Shown here one piece after another: positions 1-6,731 of a DNA stretch of 12,475 nucleotides; the stretch's first letter is position 1, and each line of letters starts with the position of its first letter. The stretch lies in assembly GCA_934162325.1 (NCBI GenBank), contig CAKPIH010000036.1, positions 1 through 12,475 on the forward strand. Reading direction: 5' to 3'. The position numbers and the translations under genes are program-made. The notes below the pieces were generated by a model that was given only the letters and a program-made list of their open reading frames with translations, had not been told where the DNA came from and made no database searches. This DNA is from an uncultured Bacilli bacterium (GTDB lineage Bacteria > Bacillota_I > Bacilli_A > RF39 > UBA660).

Positions 1-25
1 TTTCAAAAAATATTATATCTCATAT

Positions 26-60
26 GGTAACATTTTAACTAATGAAAATCGGTAACATTT
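26..60. repeat. Direct repeat GGTAACATTT, two copies 25 bp apart
   Basis: Identical 10-mers lie at 26-35 and 51-60, upstream of the first peptidase promoter. On the opposite strand each contains TGTTAC, which fits the half-site of WalR-type wall-stress regulators (TGTWAH). The 25-bp spacing does not match the WalR arrangement, where half-sites are 5 bp apart. It could be a regulator binding site; the second peptidase gene has no such repeat in its short upstream gap. Confidence 0.35.
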
Positions 61-91
61 CTAAAAAGGATTAACAACTCTCTTTTAATTG

Positions 92-120
92 TTGACCTAA
101 ATAATTATTTAATATATAAT
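92..120 (+). promoter_or_regulatory. Sigma-A promoter of first M23 peptidase
   Basis: TTGACC at 92-97, a 17-bp spacer and TATAAT at 115-120 make a near-consensus promoter. Transcription would begin near 127, giving a very short leader that begins at the AGGAAAG ribosome binding site (127-133). The same arrangement, with closely related sequence around the -10 box and start codon, precedes the second peptidase gene. Confidence 0.85.
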
Positions 121-143
121 TATGTTAGGAAAGATGTGATTAA

Positions 144-1349
144 ATGAAGAGAATAATGTTAATGATATTTTTAATAATGATTATAATGTTTATTCCTAGT
201 TATAAGGTAGAAGCTAAGACTCTTCAAGATTTAAAAAATGAGTTAGCAGATTTAAAAGCTAAAAAGGCTGCTACTGAGAATAATAAGAATTTAACTGATA
301 GTCAAATTAAGTCTTTGAGAGTAGATATTGATAATACACAAATTGAAATAGAAAATACGAAGAAAGAGATTACAACAGCTACTGAGAAAATTAGTAGTTC
401 TGAGAAGGAGATAGAGGAGAAAGATAAAGAGACTAATGAATTACTTAAGTTTCTTCAAGTATCTAATGGAGAAAATGTTTACTTAGAATATTTATTTGAA
501 GCAGAATCTTATACTGATTTTATATATAGATATTCAGTTGTATCACAACTTACTGAGTATAATAGTAATTTAATGGAAAGTTTAAAGAAATTAGTTAAAG
601 AATTAGAAGATAGTAAAATAACTCTTGCTAGTAAGCAAAAAGAACTTGAAGTGCAGAGTAATAACTTAGCTTCTAAACTTGCTACTTTGAAGGCTAATTT
701 ATCTAAATTGGAAGAAGAGGGTACTACTATTGATGAAGATATTGATGCGAAAGAAAAAGATATTAAATATTATGAATCAAAAGGATGTAAATTAAATCAA
801 GATATTAATTCTTGTGTTACTATTCCTAACTCTAGTGGTTGGAAATTACCTCTTGCTAGTGCTTGGGTAACTAGTGAATATCAAGTAGTTAGAACTGATT
901 GTATTGGTTGTGGTGGTACTTCACATCGTGGTATAGATTTAGGAGTAAGTGAAGGAACTTATGCATATGCAGCTGCTAAAGGAAGAGTTGCTTATATTGT
1001 AAGAAGAGGTTCGTGTGGTGGTAATATGGTTTATATTTATCATACTATTAATGGTGTTCCATATACGACTGTTTATATGCATTTATTAGAAATTAAGGTT
1101 AATGTTGATGATATTGTTGACACTAATACTGTTGTTGGTTTGACTGGTGGATTAACTACTGGTGCTATGAATCCTAGTCAGTGTTCTGTATCTTATGCTG
1201 GCAAGGGTGGTTATGATTATTGTACTTGTGGAGGCCACTTACATTTTGGAGTAGCTACTGGTAATGATGTTAGTAGATTTAATGCTAATTCCTTTAATCC
1301 AAGAAATTTAGTACCATTTGCTTCAGGTAGTTATTTAAAGAGATATTAA
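144..1349 (+). CDS. Secreted PcsB-like M23 metallopeptidase, copy 1
   Basis: A cell-wall hydrolase predicted to cut peptidoglycan cross-bridges outside the membrane. Residues 1-24 form a signal peptide with likely cleavage after VEA. Residues 26-212 are a long coiled coil; its centre, around YLEYLFEAESYTDFIYRYSV (113-132), resembles the CC domain of PcsB, which is activated in streptococci by FtsEX at the septum. The C-terminal LytM/M23 domain has H261 and D265 (HxxxD) and H367 as probable zinc ligands, with H313 and H365 (HLH) as catalytic histidines, so it looks active. Eight cysteines lie outside the signal peptide (215, 224, 253, 256, 291, 347, 360, 362), many for an exported Firmicute protein; disulfides are likely. 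The start is fixed by AGGAAAG upstream and the signal peptide. FtsEX dependence is inference from the family, and no ftsEX gene is present here. Confidence 0.9.
   Translation: MKRIMLMIFLIMIIMFIPSYKVEAKTLQDLKNELADLKAKKAATENNKNLTDSQIKSLRVDIDNTQIEIENTKKEITTATEKISSSEKEIEEKDKETNELLKFLQVSNGENVYLEYLFEAESYTDFIYRYSVVSQLTEYNSNLMESLKKLVKELEDSKITLASKQKELEVQSNNLASKLATLKANLSKLEEEGTTIDEDIDAKEKDIKYYESKGCKLNQDINSCVTIPNSSGWKLPLASAWVTSEYQVVRTDCIGCGGTSHRGIDLGVSEGTYAYAAAKGRVAYIVRRGSCGGNMVYIYHTINGVPYTTVYMHLLEIKVNVDDIVDTNTVVGLTGGLTTGAMNPSQCSVSYAGKGGYDYCTCGGHLHFGVATGNDVSRFNANSFNPRNLVPFASGSYLKRY
441..499 (+). repeat. 59-bp block identical to 1713-1771 in the paralogue
   Basis: The bases encoding the PcsB-like core are identical between the two tandem peptidase genes for 59 bp, while sequence to either side has diverged at many positions. 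Either this segment is under strong constraint at DNA level or recent gene conversion has homogenised it. Confidence 0.9.
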
Positions 1350-1364
1350 TATAGAATTAAATTA

Positions 1365-1393
1365 TTGACTAAAGCATTCATTTAATATATAAT
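1365..1393 (+). promoter_or_regulatory. Sigma-A promoter of second M23 peptidase
   Basis: TTGACT at 1365-1370, 17 bp, TATAAT at 1388-1393. The stretch from the -10 box to the start codon closely matches the first peptidase gene, so the duplication carried the promoter with it. No terminator is seen in the 66-bp gap before the gene, so read-through from the first copy is also possible. Confidence 0.85.
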
Positions 1394-1415
1394 TATTCTA
1401 GGAAGATGTGATAAG

Positions 1416-2573
1416 ATGAAGAAAAAAATATTATTTATATTTATAATAATGACTATGGTGTTTATTCCTAGTTATAAAGTAGAAGCTAAAACACTTGGAC
1501 AGTTAAAAAATGAGTTAGCGGCTTTGGAAAAGAAATACTCGGATAATCAAAATAAGAAAGAGTTGAATGCTAATGAGATTAAGGCTGTAAATAATGAAAT
1601 AGCTTCAATTATATCTAGTATATCACAGATAAAAAGTGATATAAAGAAATCAGAAGATGATATTATAAGTAGTCAAAAGCAAATAGAAGAAAAGAGTAAA
1701 GAAACTGATGAGTTACTTAAGTTTCTTCAAGTATCTAATGGAGAAAATGTTTACTTAGAATATTTATTTGAGGCTGATTCTTATACTGATTTTATATATA
1801 GGTATTCGGTAGTATCACAACTTACTGATTATAATACTAAGTTAATGGATGAATTAAAAGAGTTAATTACTACCTTGGAAAATAAAAAGAAAGAACTTGC
1901 TAGTAAACAGGGTACTCTTGAGGCTAAGAGTAGTGAGTTAAATAGTAAGATGATTACTTTAAAATCAAATGCTGAATCTTATGATAAAGAAGGATCTACG
2001 ATTGAAGAAGATATTCGTGATTATAAGAAAGAGATTGCCTATTATGAAAAACTTGGTTGTAAGTTAAATCAAGATGTTAGTTCTTGTTTAGCTACTCCTG
2101 TATCTTTTGGATGGAGATATCCACTTAGTTATCTTACTGTTAGTGATAATTATACTGGTTATGCTCATGAGAGACCTAATATTGGTGGTTATCACCATGG
2201 TATAGATTTATGGCATCCTAATATATATGGTGCTCCTATATATCCTGTTGCTAAAGGGACTATTGCTCGTATTGGTTGGATATCTGGAGGAGGTAATGCT
2301 ATTTATATTTATCATAATGTTAATGGAGTAGATTATACTACTGTTTATATGCATATGAGTAGTTTTGCTTCTGGTATGTATCAAGGTAAAGCAGTAACAA
2401 CTGATGATGTTATTGGTTATGTTGGAAATACTGGTGTAAGTTTTGGAGCTCATTTACATTTAGGAATGGCTAGTGGTCATCATGCTACATTCTTTAATAA
2501 CTATTCATTTGATCCAAGAAATGTTATGGCTTTTCCTGGTATGGATAGTGGAGTTTATTATTATAGAAAATAA
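1416..2573 (+). CDS. Secreted PcsB-like M23 metallopeptidase, copy 2
   Basis: A tandem paralogue of the preceding gene with the same plan: signal peptide (1-24, cleavage after VEA), coiled coil (about 26-212) with an almost unchanged PcsB-like core at 96-140, then an M23 domain. H260 and D264 (HxxxD), H313 and H346-L-H348 complete the zinc and catalytic set, so this copy also looks active. It keeps only the cysteine pair C215/C224, which suggests one conserved disulfide; the six further cysteines of copy 1 are absent. The loops around the active site differ from copy 1, so the two enzymes may cut different cross-bridges or act at different sites or times. The stop codon runs into the following terminator. 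Confidence 0.9.
   Translation: MKKKILFIFIIMTMVFIPSYKVEAKTLGQLKNELAALEKKYSDNQNKKELNANEIKAVNNEIASIISSISQIKSDIKKSEDDIISSQKQIEEKSKETDELLKFLQVSNGENVYLEYLFEADSYTDFIYRYSVVSQLTDYNTKLMDELKELITTLENKKKELASKQGTLEAKSSELNSKMITLKSNAESYDKEGSTIEEDIRDYKKEIAYYEKLGCKLNQDVSSCLATPVSFGWRYPLSYLTVSDNYTGYAHERPNIGGYHHGIDLWHPNIYGAPIYPVAKGTIARIGWISGGGNAIYIYHNVNGVDYTTVYMHMSSFASGMYQGKAVTTDDVIGYVGNTGVSFGAHLHLGMASGHHATFFNNYSFDPRNVMAFPGMDSGVYYYRK
1713..1771 (+). repeat. 59-bp block identical to 441-499 in the paralogue
   Basis: Second copy of the identical block shared by the two peptidase genes. It encodes the segment from LLKFLQVSNGE to the start of the EYLFE region in the PcsB-like coiled-coil core. Confidence 0.9.
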
Positions 2574-2594
2574 GGGCATTATTAGGCCCTTTTT
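2572..2594 (+). terminator. Intrinsic terminator after the peptidase pair
   Basis: The stem AAGGGC (2572-2577) pairs with GCCCTT (2586-2591) across an 8-nt loop, followed by T residues to 2594. The first two stem bases are the end of the TAA stop codon. The ribosome binding site of the next gene begins at 2599, leaving no room for a separate promoter, so the ATPase gene probably depends on partial read-through or on a promoter inside the peptidase gene. Confidence 0.8.
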
Positions 2595-2608
2595 AACTAG
2601 GAGGAATT

Positions 2609-4924
2609 ATGGAAGGATTAAATAGACAAGAAGTAGAATATAGAGAGAATAATGGTTTAAGTAATGAGGAGAAAGTTAAGTATACTAGAACAACTAAACA
2701 AATAATTTTATCTAATACTATAACACTATTTAATATATTAAATATTTCTTTATTAGTGTTAGTATTAACAACTGGATCACTTCAAAATTGTTTGTTTGTT
2801 GGTACGGTAATATTTAATACGGTTATTGCTATATATCAAGAGTTTAAGTCAAAGAAAATATTAGAAAAATTAAAGGTAACTGATCAAGATACTGTAACAG
2901 TAGTAAGAGAAGGTAAAAAGATAGAGATACCTAAAGAAAAGATTGTTATGGATGATATTATTTATCTTACTAGTGGTGAATCAGCATTAGTAGATATGGT
3001 TGTTATGAAGTCTAGTAGCCTAGAAGTAGATGAATCTGTTATTACTGGTGAATCTGATGCTATTATTAAGAGAAAAGATGATAAGATTATGTCTGGTTCA
3101 ATAGTTACTAGTGGTAGTGCTTATGCTAAAGTAATTAGTGTTGGTAAAGATAATTATGCTAATAATTTAATTAAAGAGGCTACTACTATTAAAGATAATT
3201 CTTCATATTTACAAAATACTATTAATAAAATATTAAAGATAATTACTTTTTTAATAGTACCAGTAGGAATACTATTATTTGTTAGTCAATATTTTTATAG
3301 TGGACAATCTTATAATGAAGCTATTTTATCTACAGTAGCGGGTATTATTGGTATGATACCAGAGGGATTAGTACTTCTTACTTCAATTGCTTTAACGGCA
3401 GGTGTTGTTAAGATGGCTAAAAAGAATGTTATTATAGAGAAGTTACATGGTATAGAGATATTATCATGTGTTGATGTATTATGTTTAGATAAGACTGGTA
3501 CTATTACTGATGGTACTATGGAAGTAGTAGAATTAATTAAATTAAATGATAAAGATAATATTGAAGATATTATTGCTAATATAAATACTAATGATGCTAA
3601 TAATTCTACTGATAAGGCTTTAAAGAATAAATTTGGTGTTAAAGATAATTTAAAAGTAGAAGATAGAATACCATTTAGTTCTGCTAAAAAGTGTAGTATT
3701 ACTGTCTTAGATGGAGTTAAATATTATTTAGGTGCTTTAGAATATATTACTGATAAGAGTATTAGTGATTATCCGGAATTAGATAAGTATGTAAAGAAAG
3801 GTTATAGAATAATTACTTTAGCTAAAGAAAAGAATAAATTAGAAGTAATTGGTTTTATTGTAATAAAAGATAATATTAGAAGTAATGCTGGAGATACTTT
3901 ACGTTATTTTAAAGAACAACAAGTAGAAATTAAAATAATATCTGGAGATAATCCTAGTACTGTATCTAATATATTAAGACAATTAGATTTTGAAGGCTAT
4001 GATAGATATATCGAAGGAAAAGATTTACCTAAAGATTATAATGAGTTAGTAGAAGTAGTTAAAGAGAAAACAATCTTTGGTAGAATGACTCCTATGCAGA
4101 AACAAATGGTTATTAAGGCTTTGAAAGAAAATAATACTGTTGGTATGATAGGAGATGGTGTTAATGATATTCTTGCTTTAAAAGAGGCTGATTGTGGTAT
4201 TGCTCTTGGTAGTGGAGTTAGTGCTGCTCGTAGCGTATCTGATGTTGTTTTAAAAACTGATGACTTTAGTGTTCTTCCTAGTATTGTTAATGAAGGTAGA
4301 AGGGTAGTAAATAATATTGAGAGAGTAGCTTCAATGTATTTAATAAAAACAACATATTCATTTTTGTTATGTCTTTTATCAATTGGATTATCTCATGAAT
4401 ATCCTTTTTATCCAATTCAATTATCCTTAATTAGTTCAGTATGTGTAGGTATACCGTCATTCTTTTTAGCTTTAGAACCTAATTATAATAAAGTAGATAA
4501 AGATTTTATTGCTAAAGTATTTAGAAATGCTGTGCCTAATGGAATAACTGTTGTGTTAAATATTTTTATTATAATAATGTTTTGTACAATATTTAATAAA
4601 AATTTTGAGAATTATCGTTTAGTAGTAGTAACATTAACTGGTTTTATTACGTTAAGACTTTTATATACAATATGTAAACCACTTAATTTATGGCGTAAAA
4701 TATTACTAATATTTTGTACAATTTCCTTTTTTGAACTATTAATTTTGCTTCCTGACTTGTTTTTAGTTTCAAAATTTGGTATAGTAAGTATTGTTTTTAT
4801 TTTGTTACTTGCCTTTGTTGATACTTATATAATTGATTTTTTAAGTGAATTATTTGATAAAATAATAATAAAGATAAAAGAGGTAAAAAATGAAAAAAGA
4901 AAAAAAGAAAATAAATTATCTTAG
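2609..4924 (+). CDS. P-type cation-transporting ATPase, CtpE/Exp7-like
   Basis: An integral membrane ion pump driven by ATP hydrolysis through an aspartyl-phosphate. Visible motifs: actuator TGES at 146-149; PEGL in helix M4 at 251-254, the ion-binding loop; phosphorylation motif DKTGTIT at 294-300 with D294; a short nucleotide-binding domain around 310-430; hinge GDGVND at 515-520. Membrane segments are predicted near 35-75 (two), 208-262 (two) and about six between 573 and 745. The 771-residue length and the MIPEGLVLLTS signature fit the CtpE/Exp7 group, for which calcium transport is reported in Mycobacterium; calcium here is inference. There is no N-terminal heavy-metal domain. The start is set by AGGAGG four bases upstream of the ATG. 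The 3' end overlaps the next small gene by 35 bp. Confidence 0.9.
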   Translation: MEGLNRQEVEYRENNGLSNEEKVKYTRTTKQIILSNTITLFNILNISLLVLVLTTGSLQNCLFVGTVIFNTVIAIYQEFKSKKILEKLKVTDQDTVTVVREGKKIEIPKEKIVMDDIIYLTSGESALVDMVVMKSSSLEVDESVITGESDAIIKRKDDKIMSGSIVTSGSAYAKVISVGKDNYANNLIKEATTIKDNSSYLQNTINKILKIITFLIVPVGILLFVSQYFYSGQSYNEAILSTVAGIIGMIPEGLVLLTSIALTAGVVKMAKKNVIIEKLHGIEILSCVDVLCLDKTGTITDGTMEVVELIKLNDKDNIEDIIANINTNDANNSTDKALKNKFGVKDNLKVEDRIPFSSAKKCSITVLDGVKYYLGALEYITDKSISDYPELDKYVKKGYRIITLAKEKNKLEVIGFIVIKDNIRSNAGDTLRYFKEQQVEIKIISGDNPSTVSNILRQLDFEGYDRYIEGKDLPKDYNELVEVVKEKTIFGRMTPMQKQMVIKALKENNTVGMIGDGVNDILALKEADCGIALGSGVSAARSVSDVVLKTDDFSVLPSIVNEGRRVVNNIERVASMYLIKTTYSFLLCLLSIGLSHEYPFYPIQLSLISSVCVGIPSFFLALEPNYNKVDKDFIAKVFRNAVPNGITVVLNIFIIIMFCTIFNKNFENYRLVVVTLTGFITLRLLYTICKPLNLWRKILLIFCTISFFELLILLPDLFLVSKFGIVSIVFILLLAFVDTYIIDFLSELFDKIIIKIKEVKNEKRKKENKLS

Positions 4925-5012
4925 AATATTATGGGTAAGTGGTATTTATATAGCTTTAATAATTATATTAGTACTTGTAGTAATATTCAAAGTTAAGTAT
5001 GAAGGAAGATGA
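4890..5012 (+). CDS. 40-residue single-pass membrane microprotein
   Basis: A short gene starting inside the 3' end of the ATPase gene. An AGAGGT ribosome binding site lies five bases before the ATG, and it ends in TGA just before the obgE start. The product has a basic N-terminus (MKKEKKKINYLR), one hydrophobic helix at about residues 13-33 and a short KVKYEGR tail, so it probably lies N-in across the membrane. Its stop codon falls between the obgE ribosome binding site and start codon, so translation of the three genes is likely coupled. I do not recognise a family. It may be a regulatory subunit of the pump or a membrane partner for Obg; both are guesses. Spacing, ribosome binding site and hydrophobic pattern make it a likely real gene. 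Confidence 0.65.
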   Translation: MKKEKKKINYLRILWVSGIYIALIIILVLVVIFKVKYEGR

Positions 5013-5016
5013 TAAT

Positions 5017-6288
5017 ATGTTTGTAGATGAGGTATTAATTAATGTTCAAGCTGGTAATGGTGGTAATGGTTGTATGGCTTATAGAAGAGAAGCTTGTGTA
5101 CCAATGGGGGGACCATTCGGAGGTAATGGTGGTAAAGGAGCTGATATTATCTTTAAAGCTGATGAAGGATTAAAAACATTAATAGATTTAAGATATCAGA
5201 AGAAAATTAAAGGAAATAATGGGGAAAATGGTGAAGGTAAAAATAAATATGGTAGTAATAGTGAAGATTTAATAGTAAAAGTACCGGTTGGGACTACAGT
5301 TAAAGATGCTGATACTGGTGTTGTAATAGCAGATCTTACTAGAAATGGTGAAATGGTTACGATTGCTTATGGTGGTAGAGGAGGTAGAGGTAATGTAAGT
5401 TTATCTTCTCGTAATAATCCTTGTCCATCCTATGCTGAGAATGGTGAACCTGGTGAAGTTAGAAATATTAAAGTTGAGCTTCGTATGATTGCAGATGTTG
5501 GACTGGTAGGCATGCCTTCGGTTGGTAAGAGTACTATTCTTTCTATGATATCTAATGCTAATCCTAAAATAGCAGACTATCATTTTACTACTTTATCTCC
5601 TAATCTAGGAGTAGTTAAGACTAAAGATAATACTTTTGTAGTAGCGGATCTTCCTGGTTTAATTGAAGGAGCTAGTGAAGGAGTAGGTCTAGGACATAAA
5701 TTTTTAAAACATGTTGAGAGAACTAAGATAATTGCTCATGTTATAGATATGGCTGGTACTGAAGGTAGAGATCCTTATGATGATTATGTTGCTATTAGAA
5801 AAGAATTAGAATCTTTTAGTCCTAAACTTTTGACTAAAGAAGAGATTATTATAGCTAATAAGATGGATGGAGATAAGGCTAAAGAGAATTTAGAAGAATT
5901 TAAAAAGAAGATTAAAAATAAAAATATCTTTGAAGTTACTGCTTTAATTAATGAAGGTTTAGATGAAGTTATTAATAAATTATCTGAACTTACTAAATCG
6001 ATTGAAGATACTAATTTATATGATGATGAAGTAGTAGAAAGTCATGTTTTATATAAATTTAAGAAAGAAAAACCTTTTACTATTGTTAAAGATAAAGATG
6101 TTTATGTTATTAAAGGTGATGCTGTTGAAAAACTATTTAGAATGACTAACTTTAATACTGAAGAAGCATATGAGAGATTCTCTAATAAGCTTAGAAGAAT
6201 GGGTATTGATGAAGAATTAGAAAAAATGGGTATTCAAGATGGGGATACTGTTAGAATATTTGATTTTGAATTTGAATGGACAAGATAA
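5017..6288 (+). CDS. obgE: Obg/CgtA ribosome-associated GTPase
   Basis: An essential GTPase that binds the 50S ribosomal subunit during its late assembly and links it to growth and stress signalling. The Obg glycine-rich fold spans residues 1-157. The G domain follows with G1 GMPSVGKS (165-172), G2 threonines 191-192, G3 DLPGL (211-215) and G4 NKMD (281-284). The C-terminal OCT domain (about 345-423) ends in DGDTVRIFDFEFEW, typical of the Gram-positive group. The start at 5017 gives the family N-terminus MFVDEV and places AAGGAAG (5002-5008) eight bases upstream; an in-frame ATG at 4999 would add six unconserved residues and precede this site. It is the last gene of the ATPase-microprotein-obgE unit. 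Confidence 0.97.
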   Translation: MFVDEVLINVQAGNGGNGCMAYRREACVPMGGPFGGNGGKGADIIFKADEGLKTLIDLRYQKKIKGNNGENGEGKNKYGSNSEDLIVKVPVGTTVKDADTGVVIADLTRNGEMVTIAYGGRGGRGNVSLSSRNNPCPSYAENGEPGEVRNIKVELRMIADVGLVGMPSVGKSTILSMISNANPKIADYHFTTLSPNLGVVKTKDNTFVVADLPGLIEGASEGVGLGHKFLKHVERTKIIAHVIDMAGTEGRDPYDDYVAIRKELESFSPKLLTKEEIIIANKMDGDKAKENLEEFKKKIKNKNIFEVTALINEGLDEVINKLSELTKSIEDTNLYDDEVVESHVLYKFKKEKPFTIVKDKDVYVIKGDAVEKLFRMTNFNTEEAYERFSNKLRRMGIDEELEKMGIQDGDTVRIFDFEFEWTR

Positions 6289-6310
6289 CCTAAGGTTTAT
6301 CTTGTTTTTT
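6281..6310 (+). terminator. Intrinsic terminator of obgE
   Basis: CAAGATAACC (6281-6290) pairs with GGTTTATCTTG (6294-6304) with one bulged T and a 3-nt loop, followed by six T (6305-6310). The 5' arm includes the last codons and stop codon of obgE. Confidence 0.85.
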
Positions 6311-6371
6311 GTTATAAGTCCTTTTAGGTCTTCTGCCGCATAAGAAAGCCAAACGTCTTTCTTATGATAAC
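6311..6371. other. Compact fold with possible three-way junction, unknown role
   Basis: GTTAT (6311-6315) can pair with ATAAC (6367-6371). The pair encloses a small hairpin at 6317-6333 (AAG/CTT and CC/GG with a mismatch) and a perfect 10-bp hairpin, CATAAGAAAG (6339-6348) with CTTTCTTATG (6357-6366), loop CCAAACGT. No T run follows on either strand, so it is not a standard terminator. It lies just after the obgE terminator and before the toxin promoter. It may be a processed RNA 3' end, a protein site or a remnant. Confidence 0.35.
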
Positions 6372-6423
6372 AATATATACATTTGTATGTATATATAAAA
6401 TAAAAATAAATAGCCATATTATA

Positions 6424-6452
6424 TTGACTATTAAGTGAAACCATAGTACAAT
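6424..6452 (+). promoter_or_regulatory. Promoter of putative type I toxin mRNA
   Basis: TTGACT at 6424-6429, a 17-bp spacer and TACAAT at 6447-6452. Transcription should start at about 6459, exactly where the 5' arm GGTAACAC of the long-range stem begins. This agreement between promoter and RNA fold supports both calls. Confidence 0.8.
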
Positions 6453-6523
6453 TATCTAGGTAACACTTACATGGCGTATTCTCTCCAATTTCTTAGTATT
6501 CCTAAGAGAAAGGGGTGACGTCT

Positions 6524-6571
6524 ATGATGAAAGAACTTTTTTGCTTCTTAGGGGGTTGGAGGTTTGAGTAA
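6524..6571 (+). CDS. 15-residue leader peptide overlapping the toxin ORF
   Basis: The peptide MMKELFCFLGGWRFE follows a strong GGGGTGA ribosome binding site (6512-6518) and ends in TAA at 6569-6571. Its last A is the first base of the next ATG (TAATG), so the two ORFs are almost certainly translationally coupled. Translation of the leader would also open any structure over the GGAGG site at 6558-6562. The peptide may have no function beyond coupling. A start at the second ATG (6527) is equally possible. Confidence 0.5.
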   Translation: MMKELFCFLGGWRFE

Positions 6572-6648
6572 TGGAACTAGTCCTTGCATTTGCTTGGATT
6601 ACTCTTATCACTATTGTCTATATAGGCAATATGATGCATAGAAAATAG
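6571..6648 (+). CDS. Putative type I toxin, 25-residue hydrophobic peptide
   Basis: The peptide begins MELVLAFAWITLITIVYI and ends in a basic MMHRK tail: one membrane-spanning helix of about 18 residues with a positive C-terminus, the common plan of type I toxins that damage the membrane. GGAGG at 6558-6562 lies eight bases upstream of the ATG. An in-frame TGA at 6565-6567 rules out a longer protein. It overlaps the stop codon of the leader peptide. The surrounding promoter, long-range fold, antisense promoter and antisense terminator are what make it a toxin candidate; I recognise no named family in the sequence. The alternative is a harmless small membrane peptide under antisense control. 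Confidence 0.6.
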   Translation: MELVLAFAWITLITIVYIGNMMHRK

Positions 6649-6650
6649 AC

Positions 6651-6678
6651 AAAAGAAGCACCACAGGGGGGGTGCTTC
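6651..6678 (-). terminator. Intrinsic terminator of the antisense RNA
   Basis: Read on the minus strand, GAAGCACC and GGTGCTTC form a perfect 8-bp stem with a C-rich loop, followed by TTTT (6654-6651). On the plus strand the same hairpin has no T run after it, so it terminates only the antisense transcript. It lies directly after the toxin stop codon at 6646-6648. The plus-strand arm AGAAGCA can also pair with TGCTTCT near 6542-6548 in the toxin mRNA. Confidence 0.7.
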
Positions 6679-6698
6679 ATGTCTAAAAACATGGAGAG

Positions 6699-6731
6699 AA
6701 CACCTTTTGGAACTAGGTGTTACCCATTTTT
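6699..6731 (+). terminator. Probable 3' end of toxin mRNA
   Basis: AACACC (6699-6704) pairs with GGTGTT (6716-6721) across an 11-nt loop; ACCCA and TTTTT (6727-6731) follow. The distance from stem to T run is longer than ideal. Pairing GGTAACAC at the mRNA 5' end with GTGTTACC would extend the stem up to the T run but excludes the local hairpin. Confidence 0.55.

Larger units (their letters stand above)
6459..6731 (+). other. Putative toxin mRNA with 5'-3' long-distance pairing
   Basis: A predicted transcript of about 270 nt. Its first bases GGTAACAC (6459-6466) are complementary to GTGTTACC (6717-6724), and TTCTCTCC (6479-6486) is complementary to GGAGAGAA (6693-6700), so the ends can close on each other. 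A local hairpin (TTTCTTAG 6489-6496 with CTAAGAGAAA 6502-6511) sits just before the first ribosome binding site. CTCCAA (6483-6488) can instead pair with TTGGAG (6556-6561), hiding the second ribosome binding site. Closed 5'-3' folds with masked ribosome binding sites are typical of type I toxin mRNAs. I see no signatures of tmRNA, RNase P, SRP or T-box RNA. Confidence 0.65.

Noticed and set aside
4999..5016. Upstream ATG for obgE adding six residues
   Set aside because: Obg proteins start MFVDEV, as at 5017, and the ribosome binding site (5002-5008) lies inside this extension.
6311..6371. Integron attC or IS200-type hairpin
   Set aside because: No RYYYAAC/GTTRRRY end boxes in the right places and no transposase or integrase in the window.
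6217..6444. Minus-strand open frame of 75 codons downstream of obgE
   Set aside because: It overlaps the obgE 3' end, the obgE terminator and the branched fold. It has no ribosome binding site and its product resembles translated structured RNA rather than a protein.
6459..6731. tmRNA, RNase P RNA, SRP RNA, 6S RNA or a T-box as the identity of the structured RNA
   Set aside because: The conserved bases of each (tRNA-like CCA end and tag, P4 core, GGAAG apical loop, 6S open bubble, GGTGGNACC antiterminator) are not visible, while paired small frames and an antisense promoter are.
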